Positions 8,980 to 20,578 of a stretch of DNA of 64,000 bases are shown here, piece by piece (positions within the stretch are counted from its first letter, which is position 1; each line of letters opens with the position of its first letter). This DNA comes from Apiotrichum sp. Y4204. Taxonomy: Eukaryota > Basidiomycota > Tremellomycetes > Trichosporonales > Trichosporonaceae. The position numbers and the translations under genes were made by a program. Where the stretch lies: contig JAMYHL010000006.1 of the NCBI GenBank assembly GCA_025531455.1, forward strand, positions 62,001-126,000, given 5' to 3'. The notes beneath the pieces are model-generated. The model saw nothing but the letters and a program-made list of their open reading frames with translations, ran no database searches and was not told where the DNA came from.

Positions 8980-11691
8980 AGCGATCAAGTAAAGTTGTGG
9001 AGTATTTATCGGAAGGCAGGGAGAACAGAGCAAGTAAGAGAGAAACGAGTGAGAGGTAGGAACGAAGAAGAAGTGGGGAGAAGAAGAATGGAGAAAGGGA
9101 GGTGAAGTGAAGAGAGAAGACGCAAGGTTGCTGGTCTTATATACCTTTCAGCCCATTCCATCGGTACCACAACAATCACAAGCCTGCGTTCATCGAATGG
9201 GTGGTGCGAGAGAGGCCTGAGGGGTGCGGCGTGAGGGCAGCCGCCTGAGGGGAGGGGTGCGAGAGAGGTTTGAGGTGAGCGGTTCCGAGGGGCTTACGAC
9301 GTGAGGCCTATGGACGACAGCGAGGGGGCAGCGTCCTGCAGAAAACCAGCAGTGCTGCGGAGAGATCGGTGCGAGCAACTAGTTCGACGATGAAGCAAGG
9401 GGAGACGATAGCGCTCTTCGCAATCTCAAGCCAACTGCGAGCGTCGGACGCGACGCGTAAGCAGCTCGATCCCATCGGATGAGAAGGACGGAATATTTGG
9501 GGACAGTGCTGGGGAGGCTGAACGCGCTAGTGTGTCGCGGATCTTCCTGAGAGTTCGCGCAAGGCCTCGCACTGCGCAGCTGGGCGTGTGAGACCCGCGG
9601 TACGGACGTTGGATGACTGGACTTTGTGATGACCCGCCTCCCTGAGGATCTGAGAGTTGAGAGTTGACGAGCTACGAGAGAGGGGCCATGACCCGAGGTG
9701 GAAGACCGCTGCGAGCTGTAAGGCGCGAGGATGGCGTTGGCGTCGCGTTAGCCTTATCGTTGGATCGTCGGTTAGTAATCAGCGAGCAATGGCTCCTAGC
9801 CCCGATCGTCTCTGCTTCCTCGACAAAAACAATTACTACGGCCTGTAAGATCGATATTGTACCTTCATGAAATCGTATCAGTGACCTGTGAGATTCATCG
9901 TTCACCATCTTTTGTACTATCGTAGTGTTCTGCAACATCTCTGGTCCTACTTGCTGTCGGGCCTATCGCACATTGCAGGTGGTGACAGCCAATTTACATG
10001 AGAAGGTGCTCGTCCGCCGGTATCAATGAAGCTGAGTCTTAAGAGATGATTTGCGCGGTGACAGATCCGATGAGACAAGCAGGTGGACGGCCGTACCGCT
10101 AATCTGTATGCCACTTGCCGTCACAGAAGCACGCTAATGCGCTAGCGCCTTAGTGCACTAGCGCGTGCGATAGGAGTTTCAGTCCCCGAGTGTCCCAACC
10201 ACTGTCCTAGAGCAACGCGAGAGGATCGCGACGCCAATGCTCTGGCCGGCCCTGTGGCCCTCTGGCGATATCCAGCTGTTCCCAGACCGAGACCCAGCTG
10301 CATCCTCAGATCTTCACAGTCTTCTTTTTCGGCTTGGGACGCGTCATCGTTGCAGTTTCTTTGCGGCGTCCTCCTAACGTCGACTTCCCGATCGATCGAT
10401 TTCCTCAGGCGCGTCACGCGCCTCACGCGCAAGCGCGCTACTTCGCGCTCCGGAATCTGGGGCTCGTGCGCATGTTGTTAATTGATTGGCGGATCAGCGT
10501 CACTAGATTAGCCCCTGCACGATCAAAGGATGAAGGACAGTCCTTTTGTGTTCCGGGATCTGGATAAGTTCGGATCGCAGCTCATCCGCCCTGTCAGCCT
10601 CGTAAGAGCCACAGGCATCCCCGTGCTGTCGCTCAATGGGTTGAGGCCACCAGGTTCTCCCAGTAGGCCAGTAGCCTGCCCCTGCGGTTTGACCACGGTC
10701 GACCAAAGGCATCCGCTGCGTGGTATGGGGCCGTACCCCGCAAACTCAAATTTGTGTCCACTGTACAGTAATGCAGCATGGCCTCGGGTGAAGTCAGCGC
10801 ACAAACACACTAGCGTCCTAGTAAGTAGATCAGGCCGATCAGAGTGGCGATTCGCAAGGGGGTCCGGCTTCTCCACCGGTGATCTGGCTTCTCAGCCAGT
10901 CATCGCGTGAATCACCCTGAACATCATAAATATGAAGGGCCCGAAGCGGAATTACTGCGCTTGCTGCTCTCTGATGGCCGATGTGCGCGGTGATATGTGA
11001 CTGATGATCATTCACCACCAATCGGCGGGCCGGTGGATCAGTGGCGATATTATGGCCCACGCCGAGCGGCGCGGGGCAGCCCCATCTCCCTCCTGCCATC
11101 ACCATAACCCAGCACCTCATGCGGGAAGTGAGAAGTTCTCGCAGTCTTCGAATGGCCTGGTTTTTGCCCTACATGTTATAAGAACTTAAGCCTGCCAACG
11201 TTTGCCGATGCTTCTCGAGATCTCATTCCTTAATCAGGTCGGCGCCAATCCGCGTTGCCCAGTGATTGCGCAGCCTAGGGCAAGAGGGAAAGCGAAGCTA
11301 TTGTTGTCTGCCCTCCGTCAGCTGTACAGCTATGTGGCCAGTAATCACGAGCGCAATCAGAAGCTTTTCACCACGATTGGTCCCTGTGGCCCGTTCATCG
11401 CGCGCATCGCGTTTGTGGTGTCAGTTGCTAGGTGTCAGTTGCTAGTTGGTATAAGCAGGTCACGTGCAGCAATAGCCAGTGGCCATTAAAGATTCGACGG
11501 ACCGTCGGCGAACACCTCCGCTCCTGCAAACAACTACGCGGACGCCCTCGCTGGTAATACACTGCTGATGTTTGCGAAAGCCTCGTGCGCAATCAGAACC
11601 AACTTCCTCTCACACCGGACTCCGAACATGGTGATGCATGTCCCAGGCCCGGCTGTACAAAAACCACTGGTAAGCAGATGGAAAGAAACGC
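8980..11691. other. Intergenic region with no gene recognised; TATA box for the secreted gene
   Basis: About 2.7 kb. The proximal part is the promoter of the secreted repeat gene, with a TATATAAG-like box on the minus strand near 9137-9144, about 160 nt upstream of its ATG. The rest shows only short open frames with no recognisable domain. It holds a CGCG-rich cluster (10405-10445), two CTGTACAG palindromes (10761, 11332) and a 14-bp direct repeat (11418-11445). Confidence 0.4.
11418..11445. repeat. Perfect 14-bp direct tandem repeat
   Basis: GTGTCAGTTGCTAG occurs twice in direct succession in noncoding DNA. Seen directly; no function inferred. Confidence 0.85.
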
Positions 11692-12986
11692 TTAGTCGCG
11701 GTCGGCCTTGAAGGCGGCGATCTTCTCCTCGACGCGAGCGCGGCGCTCCTCGCGGGTGAGGCGGGCAGGGCGCTGCTTGGCGGACTCGGCCTTCCACTTG
11801 GCGGTGTCCTTCTCGGTGGGCTTGAACTCGGGGTTCTCACGGATGGCCTCGAAGGCGTTGGTGTACATCTCCTCGATGTCCTCCGATCCAATGTCGTCGG
11901 CAAGGTAGGTCGAGAACTGCTTCTTGAAGCGCTCGTCGTCCTCCTCCTCAAGGTCCTCCATGTACTCGGCGATGTGGCCACCGACGATGTACTTCTGGAG
12001 AACCTCCGAGTCAAGGAGCTTGGTCTCGGGGTCGAAGCCGGGGAAACGCTTCTCCGAGTGGGGGATGAAGATACCACCGTCCGAGGCACCCTTCATGGCA
12101 CCGAAGACACGGTTACCGGTCGAGGTGCGGCGGAGACCGACATCGAGGTAAGCCTTGAAGGGGCGGGGCTCGTCGTCACCGAGAGCCTCAACGAGCTCGA
12201 GCTCACCGGAGGGCTCGGTGAAGCCCTCGTACTTGTCGGCGAGGCCGAGCTTGGTGAGGGCACGACGGGCAACGAGGAGACCAGTGGCGTAGGCAGCGGT
12301 CCAGTTGGTAAGACCGTGCTTGATGCCGTACTTGGGGAGCTCCTTCGACGAGGCGTGAGCGAGAACGAAGTCGCCCTGGAGCTTGGCGTAAACGATCTGG
12401 CAGATGACCTGACGGTTGGTGAAGCGGACGACGAGGCGGTACTTGGGCGAAGCGTACTTGTTCTTGGCCTGCAATGGTTAGCTTCACTGAATCTCTGCAA
12501 GTGCGCGCCCAGACCAATCCGAGCTTCCATCTCCAATCGACATCTTCAGAAGCTCGGACCAGCATGTAGCGCATGTCCGAGGAAACTCGCCTGAGCAACA
12601 AGACGCTTGCGGGCGTAGTAGTCGGTCTTGCCCTCACGACGACGACGGGGCTTAACCTGGAAGCGGCTGAGGGGTTAGAATTCACTGTTCCATCTCCACG
12701 ATAATCTTCGCTAGCTCCGAGGAGCCATAGTGCCGCCAAGATGCTAACCTGTAGTACGCGCTGTTCTTCACGCTGTGGGGATCAGTATTCTGCCAAATGT
12801 CGTTCAGTCCTTCATTGCGACCACCGAGCGGACGACACTGGCGCGCCAAGGAAATTTCGGGACATCTTTCGACCTCGCTGGTCTCCGCCCATCCCTTTCC
12901 CGCGCACCAGTCGTCGATCTTCGTCGTCTCGTCCGTTGTCGCCGCTCGGTGTCGTGCGCGCGTACTCACACCTTGACGAAGGGCAT
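11692..12986 (-). CDS. RPL5: 60S ribosomal protein L5 (uL18)
   Basis: Four exons on the minus strand give about 297 aa, the same length as animal and yeast L5. The N-terminus is MPFVKVVKNSAYYSRFQVK, followed by [17 protein letters not shown], NKYxxPKYR, RFTNR, ELPKYGxxxGLTN, AAY-TGLL-ARR, [18 protein letters not shown] and [12 protein letters not shown], all hallmarks of uL18, the large-subunit protein that binds 5S rRNA with L11. The start is ATG at 12986; the first exon is only 17 nt and the second about 23 nt. Intron 3 (12590-12469) uses a GC donor (CAG|GCGAGT), required to keep the conserved RLVAQAKNKY junction. The C-terminus ends [12 protein letters not shown]. This call is essentially certain. 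Confidence 0.97.
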
Positions 12987-13757
12987 TGTTGCTGGCCTTT
13001 TTGGGTTGAGGGATGTCGACAAGCGATCACTCGACAAGTTCGAACCAGGCCAGGCAGTCCGCCCCCAGCCAGTCCCAGCGAGGCCACAGCCAGCAGCGCA
13101 CCAACCAGTGCCCATACACTCTGTAGCTGTTCCACTCAGCCAGAGCCATCACAGCGATACCCCCGCCTGGCCAGTGGCCAGTGGTAGTGTGCACAGCACA
13201 TTTTCACCTACAGCCAGGGTAGTGCCGGATGACGGGAGCAAAATTTCCAAATTTTGCGCTGTTGGTGCAGCGGAGAAAAGCCCCCACCTCCTCGGCGTTA
13301 TCGTCCACGAGTGTGGCACTCTTCAACCGTTCAAATCTGACCAGCCTTGGAACTCAACGTGCTCCTGAAAGTGGTGATCTGCATATGATCTGCGTCCGAC
13401 GTACAACTTTAAGCGATCAGCGACGACCGTTGGGACGACCGTTGACGAGATTGAGGATCAAAAGCGGCTGCAATGCCGTTTGCACAAGCTGCACAACGAC
13501 GACAAAGTCTTCCATTCTTCTCTTCATCCTCTTCTATCTTCTCGCTGACGCTGAGGACGGTGCTCATGTTGTCCAAAGCTCACTTCCAGCCTCGAGTCTC
13601 GTGGTCAAAATTCCTGCCCATTGTGACTTTCATGACGTCAGCACACGCGACCATCAGTCGGAGCCACAGGCCCGCGATAGATAAGGAATGCTCACGGCGT
13701 CCTGATACAGTAGTGTTACACTCGTTGCCCCATCATCCACTCGCCACTTCGACTACA
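12987..13757. promoter_or_regulatory. Divergent intergenic/promoter region between RPL5 and the P-loop kinase gene
   Basis: 770 bp separate two divergently transcribed starts. There is no convincing coding exon; a pyrimidine-rich tract lies around 13500-13550. No specific factor site is claimed. Confidence 0.4.
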
Positions 13758-14291
13758 ATGCCTCGAACGCTATTCATCAACGGCACCGTAGGGGTAGGGA
13801 AGACGTCTGTTGCGGAGGCGGTCAGCCGGCTCCTCGAAGGGCGTATCCCTCACGCTACGATCGACACTGACGCGCTCCGGCGGCGGTGGCCTGTCCCTTC
13901 AGACGACCCCTTCGATCTCGAGCTCGAACTGCGAAACCTGTCTGCCTTGAGCGATAACTATCGAGAAGCCGGAGCGGAGCTCCTCGTCGTGTCTGGGGTG
14001 ATTGAGTCGCGAGAAGTGGTGCCACGCTATTGTGCAGCAACCGGCGTTGAGGACAATGACCGTGATTTTGTGCTCGTCCGTCTCACAGCAACACACGAAA
14101 TGATTGTTCGGCGCATACGGGAGCGTCACAACTTTGATGAAACGAAGGAGTGGGAAGAGTGGCATATTCGACGGGCCCCGGAACTGGACGCTATACTGGA
14201 TAAAGCTGGCCTTCCGGGGACCAGCGTGAGCGCCGAGCTCCCCGTCAACAGCGTGGCGCGCCTTGTCATCGAAGCACTGGGCCCACGTTAA
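13758..14291 (+). CDS. Intronless P-loop kinase-like protein, probable bacterial acquisition
   Basis: A single 177-residue frame from ATG 13758 to TAA 14289-14291. It begins MPRTLFINGTVGVGKTSVAEA, with a Walker A (GTVGVGKTS) directly after the first beta strand, then a DTDALRRRWP element (the D-x-D typical of substrate binding in small-molecule kinases), LELRNL, a second hydrophobic strand with SGVIESRE, and RLTATHEMIVRRIRERH followed by WHIRRAPELD, typical of the Arg-rich lid. This layout matches a group of small AAA/zeta-toxin/shikimate-kinase-like P-loop proteins known to me mostly from actinobacteria, where the ING-VGVGKTS start and the LELRNL motif are usual. Substrate unknown. It lacks introns while neighbours have many, which fits horizontal transfer, but that remains an inference. 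Confidence 0.75.
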   Translation: MPRTLFINGTVGVGKTSVAEAVSRLLEGRIPHATIDTDALRRRWPVPSDDPFDLELELRNLSALSDNYREAGAELLVVSGVIESREVVPRYCAATGVEDNDRDFVLVRLTATHEMIVRRIRERHNFDETKEWEEWHIRRAPELDAILDKAGLPGTSVSAELPVNSVARLVIEALGPR

Positions 14292-14934
14292 TTTCGAGCT
14301 CATAAGATCTCGTCCTTTATTGTTCATTGTGTCCCAGAACATTATGCACCGCGTTAAACTTCGGAGCGACTCTAAGCTTCCAGGAGGTTGCAACATGTCT
14401 CCGAGTTGGGCCACAACTGGGCGAATGTCGCCTGGCGGTAAGGTTCAAGCCCCCCCAAGCCTCACTCAAAATCGCCGCCACTGAACTCAACACTGAACTC
14501 ACGCTGGGCTTACGATCCGACGGGAACTCTAACGACGAGCAGCCCGAAGCCATCGGTCCCCAGGGAGTCGTTGATGACCCGACTTGGAAGGTGATTCAAG
14601 TACACATGACGGCATCGAACATTGTGGGGCCGCTTATTGAAGGCTAGCCAGATCCCTTCTGATGTTCTCTGACACGGCGTGCGCCCTGGAACGATGATCT
14701 GCACACAACTCGCGTTCGCGTTCGATGAAGTGAAACATTCAACAGCTTAGCAGTCTGCCCATCGTCCTCTGCCCATCGTCCCGAGTCACATAAACGATTG
14801 ATGTCGCACACTCGTATACTGTACCTGGTTGACGGTCAAGCGATGTCATATGAATGTGCATCCACCGACTTTCATGAATTAGTCGCTTAAGCGACCCTTC
14901 TGTTCTCTCTGGCTCGTCATCGAGTTGAGCACCG
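14292..14934. other. Intergenic region, nothing recognised
   Basis: About 640 bp between the kinase gene and the tRNA gene. It holds only short meaningless open frames; 3' UTR of the kinase gene is expected in its first part. Confidence 0.35.
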
Positions 14935-15032
14935 ACACGTATAGTCTAGTGGTTAGGATGCTTCTCTTCCATGTCCTCGCAGCAGCGTGGTCGCAAGAAG
15001 AAGCGGCCGGTGTTCGAATCACCGTACGTGTA
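14935..15032 (+). tRNA. tRNA-Gly(UCC) with a 26-nt intron
   Basis: Folded by eye. Acceptor stem ACACGTA pairs with TACGTGT (15025-15031), with A as discriminator. The D arm is GTCT-AGTGGTTA-GGAT, the usual eukaryotic Glu/Gly-type box A. The anticodon stem CTTCT (14961-14965) pairs with AGAAG (14999-15003). The loop is CTTCCA plus A, giving anticodon TCC at 14968-14970, with the intron (14972-14997) at the canonical place one base 3' of the anticodon. The variable loop is CGGC. The T arm is CGGTG-TTCGAAT-CACCG. A T-run follows at about 15040, fitting a Pol III terminator. The A1:U72 pair is unusual for glycine tRNA, so either unusual identity or a diverged copy is possible. Confidence 0.8.
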
Positions 15033-15685
15033 GCTCTCGTTTTTCTCTTCCGGAACAAGTTTCATGAAGGTGCAAGATCGCGAAGATCGAGATGCTGCGA
15101 TCTTGACCTGGCTTTGCGCACCCGGGGTCGAACAATAGACCAGAATACCGAGACGATACCAACCCCCGTTTTGGAATATTCACCAGTCGGAGACCTCTCA
15201 CCGTCGCTCACAGGAGGTTTCGGTGCTGCGGCGCAACAAAGTGCGAGCTGGCATTGAAAGGATCGGGTGGCGTTGGTTAGTGGTAACTTTGTCGCGGTTC
15301 CCAACGATTGAGGTCTGGTTTTGTTGCCTGCACTGCGCTCAGAATGTTCCATGGTGAGCGATGAGATGGAGTTCAAGAGAGGAAAAAAACGTAAGAAGTG
15401 GACCACGGGTCAGGGTATCCGAACTTGAGAGGATCTCTGAGGGCGGAATTTGTTTGCTTTCAGCTTTTTCTTTGCCAGAGGCTCGCGGGCTGCCGGGCAA
15501 ACGACAGAGGACAGTGCAGGTGTCGCGGTGTTTCTCGGCCCTTCCACAAACACAATCTGACCCGAATCAGACATGCAATAATCCATCACCTTGCTTGACC
15601 GCGGAGATGTACGACGCTTGTTTCTATGCGTTGCTTGAGATCTTGAGGTCGTGGGTAGTACGTTGGGGTTGCCACAAGAACCGCC

Positions 15686-15705
15686 GGGGCGGGGCGGGGG
15701 TTGGG
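15686..15705 (+). other. G-quadruplex-type tract
   Basis: Four G runs (4, 4, 5 and 3 G) separated by loops of 1-2 bases, on the plus strand. This fits the G4 consensus; in vivo folding is inference. Confidence 0.7.
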
Positions 15706-18700
15706 TGGTGCAGATTTAGGGTTTAGGCTTTGTCGCACGTACGGACGGCAACTGGAATAGCCTGCGCGTTCCTCACTTGTCTCTAGGGCTCTGGAGCTCA
15801 CGTTTTCCTAGGGCGTTGGAGCTAGCCTGTGCGAATTAGCGGTTCCTATTTACCATCTCGACATGCCTGCAACAACGTACAAATTATGGCAGACCCAAGG
15901 TCCCCGGCCTACTGGTAAACAAGCTTCACAAGTGCTTCCGCAGAAAGTTTATCGTCAAGGGTGAAATCCTGAATGCTCCTCAACGTGCACCTAGTGCGTT
16001 TGAAGCAGCTGTCAGTGTTCTAGAACAATTTCCTTCAGCAACAGGCCAGAGTCCGCAATCTCCCTCTTCGTCCGAGCAGGGGTAGAGGGGTCAAAGTTGA
16101 GCGCAGGGGCAAAGTCACGCCCTCTCCCTTTACAGTCTAAAGCTTGGCCCAAGGCCGACGTTGGAAGGGTAAACATGGATGGAGTGTCAAGCGGGAGCTA
16201 GTGGGCTGTATTCGTACTGTACAGTAACGTCCTGTACGATGGTCCGGCGAACGGAGACCTCTTCACATGAGATTGGCGGCGGATGTGAAGACAACAGAGC
16301 CAAAAGCATGGGAGACCCAGAAACCTATACCACTTGAGAGTGCCTCCGCCGCAGTCTTTTGCAGATGCGCGGCGGAGCTCGGTCGCCTGAGAAAGGCCAC
16401 GAGGGCTGAGAGCCGTTCAACCAGTAGGGCCACTGTATGTATGTTCTCTCGGGCTATTCCTCCTACCGTGTAAGCCGTCTTAGAATACGATTCCAGCAAT
16501 ATCATAGACTCGCTGTGCTTAACTCCCTGAGATCCACGCTCCCTGAGAGCCAAGAATGGCTGTTAGGCATTTATGCATTCTACCTGAGATGTACATACAG
16601 GATGCCCGGTCGCGCTCGGTGAGAAATCTTACTCATACAACGCAACAGGGAGACTCTCCCTGTCCTTCATCTACGCCCACCTTCACTCGATGCAGGAAGA
16701 GGAAGGCGAACACTCATGGGTCAGTGGTCAGATGGAGCGACCGAGTGAGTCATTTGCGCGTTGCAATGATCTGGGTAAACAGTTGTGATGACGAATGCTG
16801 CTCACACGGGCTTCGCGAACAGGGCTACAGCAAGGGCAAGCTCAGTTCGCTAATTACAGTGTCCAAATGGCTTCTCGGCGGAGGCCGTAGGCCGGCAAGA
16901 TGGCTTTGTCTTATAAGCGTTCTTAGCGTACGCCTCTGCTCATCGCTTTCAGGGAGAGAAAACGACTGGGTGGATCCACCAGTAGACTGAGAAGCTCCCA
17001 GCCGTTCCTCATTGCGTCACGAAGTGTAAGGGCGTTGATATCAGGGGCAACACGGCCGATCAACCCGTCACAGAGCTAGCCCCAGACCGCGTGACAGAAA
17101 GTCGAGGCATTCCCATTCTGTCCATTATGATGGCGCAGTTGTTCGATGTGCTGCGAATATGGCATGCTCGTGCGACAGACGCAAGCGCAGTCACGTCGAT
17201 GCTGAGCGGGGCAGCCTGCGTCTGAGGTAGGCTAGGGGGTATACAGCTGCTTGTGTTGGTGCACCGGTGCCTATGTTCCTGGCTTCCATATCGGCGAGGA
17301 GGCCAGGTACCGTGTCTGTGCTTGATATCTTCGTTGCTACGCGATCTCCACCTTTGGCGGACAGCAGACTGGCTTCTACGTTTCGAAACGATCGGCCTTC
17401 TTGCAGTATACAGCTTCTAGAACGGGCATATCTTGCAGAAGGCTGAAGAGAGGTGTTGTGATGAGCACACAGTCCGTCTCATTCCGTTGAGGGGCATGTG
17501 GTGTTCGGGCGCCTTGGTGTACTCCTGAGATCCCGTCAATTATCGGGCCCTCTGCCCTCTGCCCTTGGAGTGAGGGACGTTAGCGCCGACTTCAGTTACT
17601 TCGGTTGCCTAGACACGGGGCATTGTTCGACGAGGTCGACGCAGCTGGGCTGATCGCGTTGTCAACTTCCCGACCAAGCGACGCTTGGACAACGCGTGCC
17701 AAGTTCCAACCTAAAGGAACTTCAAGCTCTCGAGAGACATATCGTGTTGTGGTTGTCAGTGTCAGTGGGTATCCACCTCCACACACCTCCACAGCATCCA
17801 CGCCGTACCTTTGTCGGCGTTCTAGCTATGGCGCCCACCGCTGTTTCGGCACAAGCCACCGAGGCGGACCCGATATGAGCACCTGAGCCAACGTGAAACG
17901 GATCAGATTAGCGTGTTCCTTGCCCAGCGCCCATCGGATACAAACCCCGCCCACGTTCTGCCAGTTTGTGCTTTAGAGTTTCGGAGGTCCTGGCCAACCA
18001 AGCCATGGCGTATAGGGTACAGGCTCGGAAACAGGTGGCCCAGGGGCAGCGAGGAACAAGCCCCTTGCTGATAACCATTCCACCAGGACCACGAGGCCAC
18101 TAATGCTTTTTGTCAATGGCCGTCGTTCTGGTACCACTGGGGAGATTCTCGCCTAGTCGCATTTGTGATGGGGCTATTGGTCTACGTTAACGGCAGTAGA
18201 GGGTAGGTATGCTCGCGACCACTGTACGTAACGCTTGGCGGGGACATTTAGCAAGTGATCGTCACAACAATGGGACAGTAACCACCCTCCAACGTCGTCT
18301 CAAGACAATATTACCGCAGGATTTGACAAGACCGTCTGCTGTTGGTCACATGGCAGCACCGTTGGTCTGCCAGGCCGCAGAGCTCTGAGTTTGTCTTCAG
18401 ACCCCGGTTTCATAGCGCGCCGGCTGTAGGCAGGATGACAGTCGGAGAGTCGATGCTATCTGTAGCTGCGGCGGACAGAATGCTACAGTTCGCGAGCCTG
18501 TGGAGTGAGCGATCCCCACGCGAGCTCCAAGACCCAATTGACCTCGTGTCCTGTGGCATTGTACTTGTGTCTCTTGGATGTGGCCTTCCCTGCAACGCCT
18601 CTGCCGAGATGATTCAATTCTAGGGAGCTTTTAGTCGGTCCTCAACCCTCACGGTTGTTTGACCTGGCCATTCACGTGTACCGTACAGCAGTCCGACAGA

Positions 18701-20465
18701 GCTCTGATTGCTTCTTTGAGGAGCTGGTCAAATCTGCAGGAATCTTGTTGCTAAGGTTTGCTGCGTGTGGGGCGCACACCGAAACATGTGTGAGCACCAC
18801 GTCCTGAGATTCCGGGGCGTCTCTCGACCCGCTCCATCCTTCCCCCTCACCTGTATTCTCCTTCTATCTTGGATTCCCCGGGATACGCCGGTCGGGACCT
18901 GCAAGTGAGCATGCGGCCCCCGCAGCATCAAAGGCCTTATTACAAGGACTAAGTTGCACTAGTGTCGGCGGGCTCGCATGGCTCGTCATTGTCTGGTTCG
19001 TTATTCCGAGTCAAGTGTCGTCGACGGGATGATGGGCCGCTGCTTTGCTCTGAGGGATTCCACGGACCGGGGCCTTTCAATAAAGAACAATTGAAGGGTA
19101 GAAGTGAGAGAAGCGACATTGGGAGTCCGAGCCCTCAGGACACAGGCCGTGAGCACAGGTGGTGACTCTGAAGGGTATTGAGTCCTGTATCAAATGGCCG
19201 CCAGCGTGCTAAGCCCCGTCCACTTCGGCGCACCCTGGTTGCGTTGCTCAGCTCATAAGTGCAGGGTACTCCATTCCTGGGGCACCTTCTCCACGGCTGT
19301 TCTGATCCGCTTGCGGCTTCTGCTCTGGCAAGGCCTCTCTTGCGATTCCTCGGTGACTGTGCTGAGGTGCCTGACCCCCATCACAGAGGTCGTGCAACCA
19401 TCCTGATCGTGCTGGCCATACCTCACGGCCGCCGGTTAACCTCGCCAGCACGCGTCGCCCACTCCTCTTAGCTTCCATCGCCGTTCCTTCTTCTGCACAT
19501 ACACGTTCGCAACAACTACTGTGCCTCACTTCTTCTTCATCTTAGGAACGTCGAAACTCTCGCATGGGCGGCAACGTGCAACGACGGAGTCCGTTATCAT
19601 CACCCGTACTCCTAACTTTGTCGAACAAGCGAATGACATTGCGACCAAGTCGAACCAGACCCACGAGGTGAACACAAGCTTCGCTCCAAGCCCAAACCCC
19701 CCTTGCCGCAGCTTGCCGACCGCTGGTCCCCATTCCACATCGTAAGTTACGCACTGTGATCCTCACAGGCACGGTGGCGTCTTCGGACACTGAACCTCTA
19801 GGCACAGACTTACGATCGCCCCACAATCTAGGGTAAACTGTGCTGATCCCACGGGCTGGACAGCTTGTCCGCGCATTCTGTTCGCCGTAGTCGCCGTAGA
19901 GTGGGTCCGGCGGGTGTGGGCGTGTGCGGTCTCGACGCACCCAAATAGTTCTCGCGGCGCAACACAAAAGTGAGGACAAGGCACCGACGACACTGTGGGC
20001 AACTCGCGAGGTGGGTGTCCTCATGCCAAGGTACTGAAGCTGCGTTGTCTCTCCTCCTACGACATTACCTGTCTGAGGTCTGAGGTAATGCTCGGCGGTC
20101 TCCTGTTTCTCTTGGACCATCTGAGGGCCTTCTGCTCTCCTCCTCAGTCGTCGGCGGCGTGTCTATTGTCATGTCCGGCCATAATGGGTTGCGTAATGGT
20201 CGTTACGCCTCAAGGCTGGAACGCCAATGCCCTGTTCCTTGTTGTCCCGTTTCTTCTCGATCTCAAAGCTGATATGTTCAAGCTCACCGTCGTTGTCTTG
20301 GGTTATTGCTCTCTGCCGAGCCGCTGATTACGGGTAGGATCCCGAACGCTGCTGCGGTTAGCTCGCGTGCTTCCTCTCTCAATTGCCGGTGACTGGTCCG
20401 CTTTCTCTCGTCGTCCCCCTGCCTAGTCGCTCGCGAAACCGGTGGATCATCAACCTCCTGAACGA

Positions 20466-20472
20466 TATATAA
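20466..20472 (+). promoter_or_regulatory. TATA box of the repeat-peptide precursor gene
   Basis: TATATAA lies 113 nt upstream of the ATG at 20579, followed by a CT/CA-rich leader typical of highly expressed fungal genes. Confidence 0.6.
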
Positions 20473-20578
20473 CCCGTCCCTCATCAGACTCCATTCGTTT
20501 CATCAGCAACAACAGATCCACTCCCTACCTCAAATCCCTTCACCTTCAATCCTCTTTCCCCATCCAACTCTAGCCACA

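Larger units (their letters stand above)
15033..20578. other. Gene-poor 5.5-kb region
   Basis: No coding region could be supported: open frames are short, on both strands, overlapping and without domains or plausible splice chains. It holds a G-quadruplex-type tract at 15686-15705 and a CTGTACAG palindrome at 16217. The last ~100 bp carry the promoter of the repeat-peptide gene. Possible contents are long noncoding RNA, decayed genes or transposon relics; none can be shown. Confidence 0.4.

Noticed and set aside
11974..12594. Plus-strand frame opposite RPL5
   Set aside because: Antisense shadow of a highly conserved coding gene.
19542..20120. 192-residue minus-strand frame in the gene-poor region
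   Set aside because: No recognisable domain or splice support; low-quality composition.
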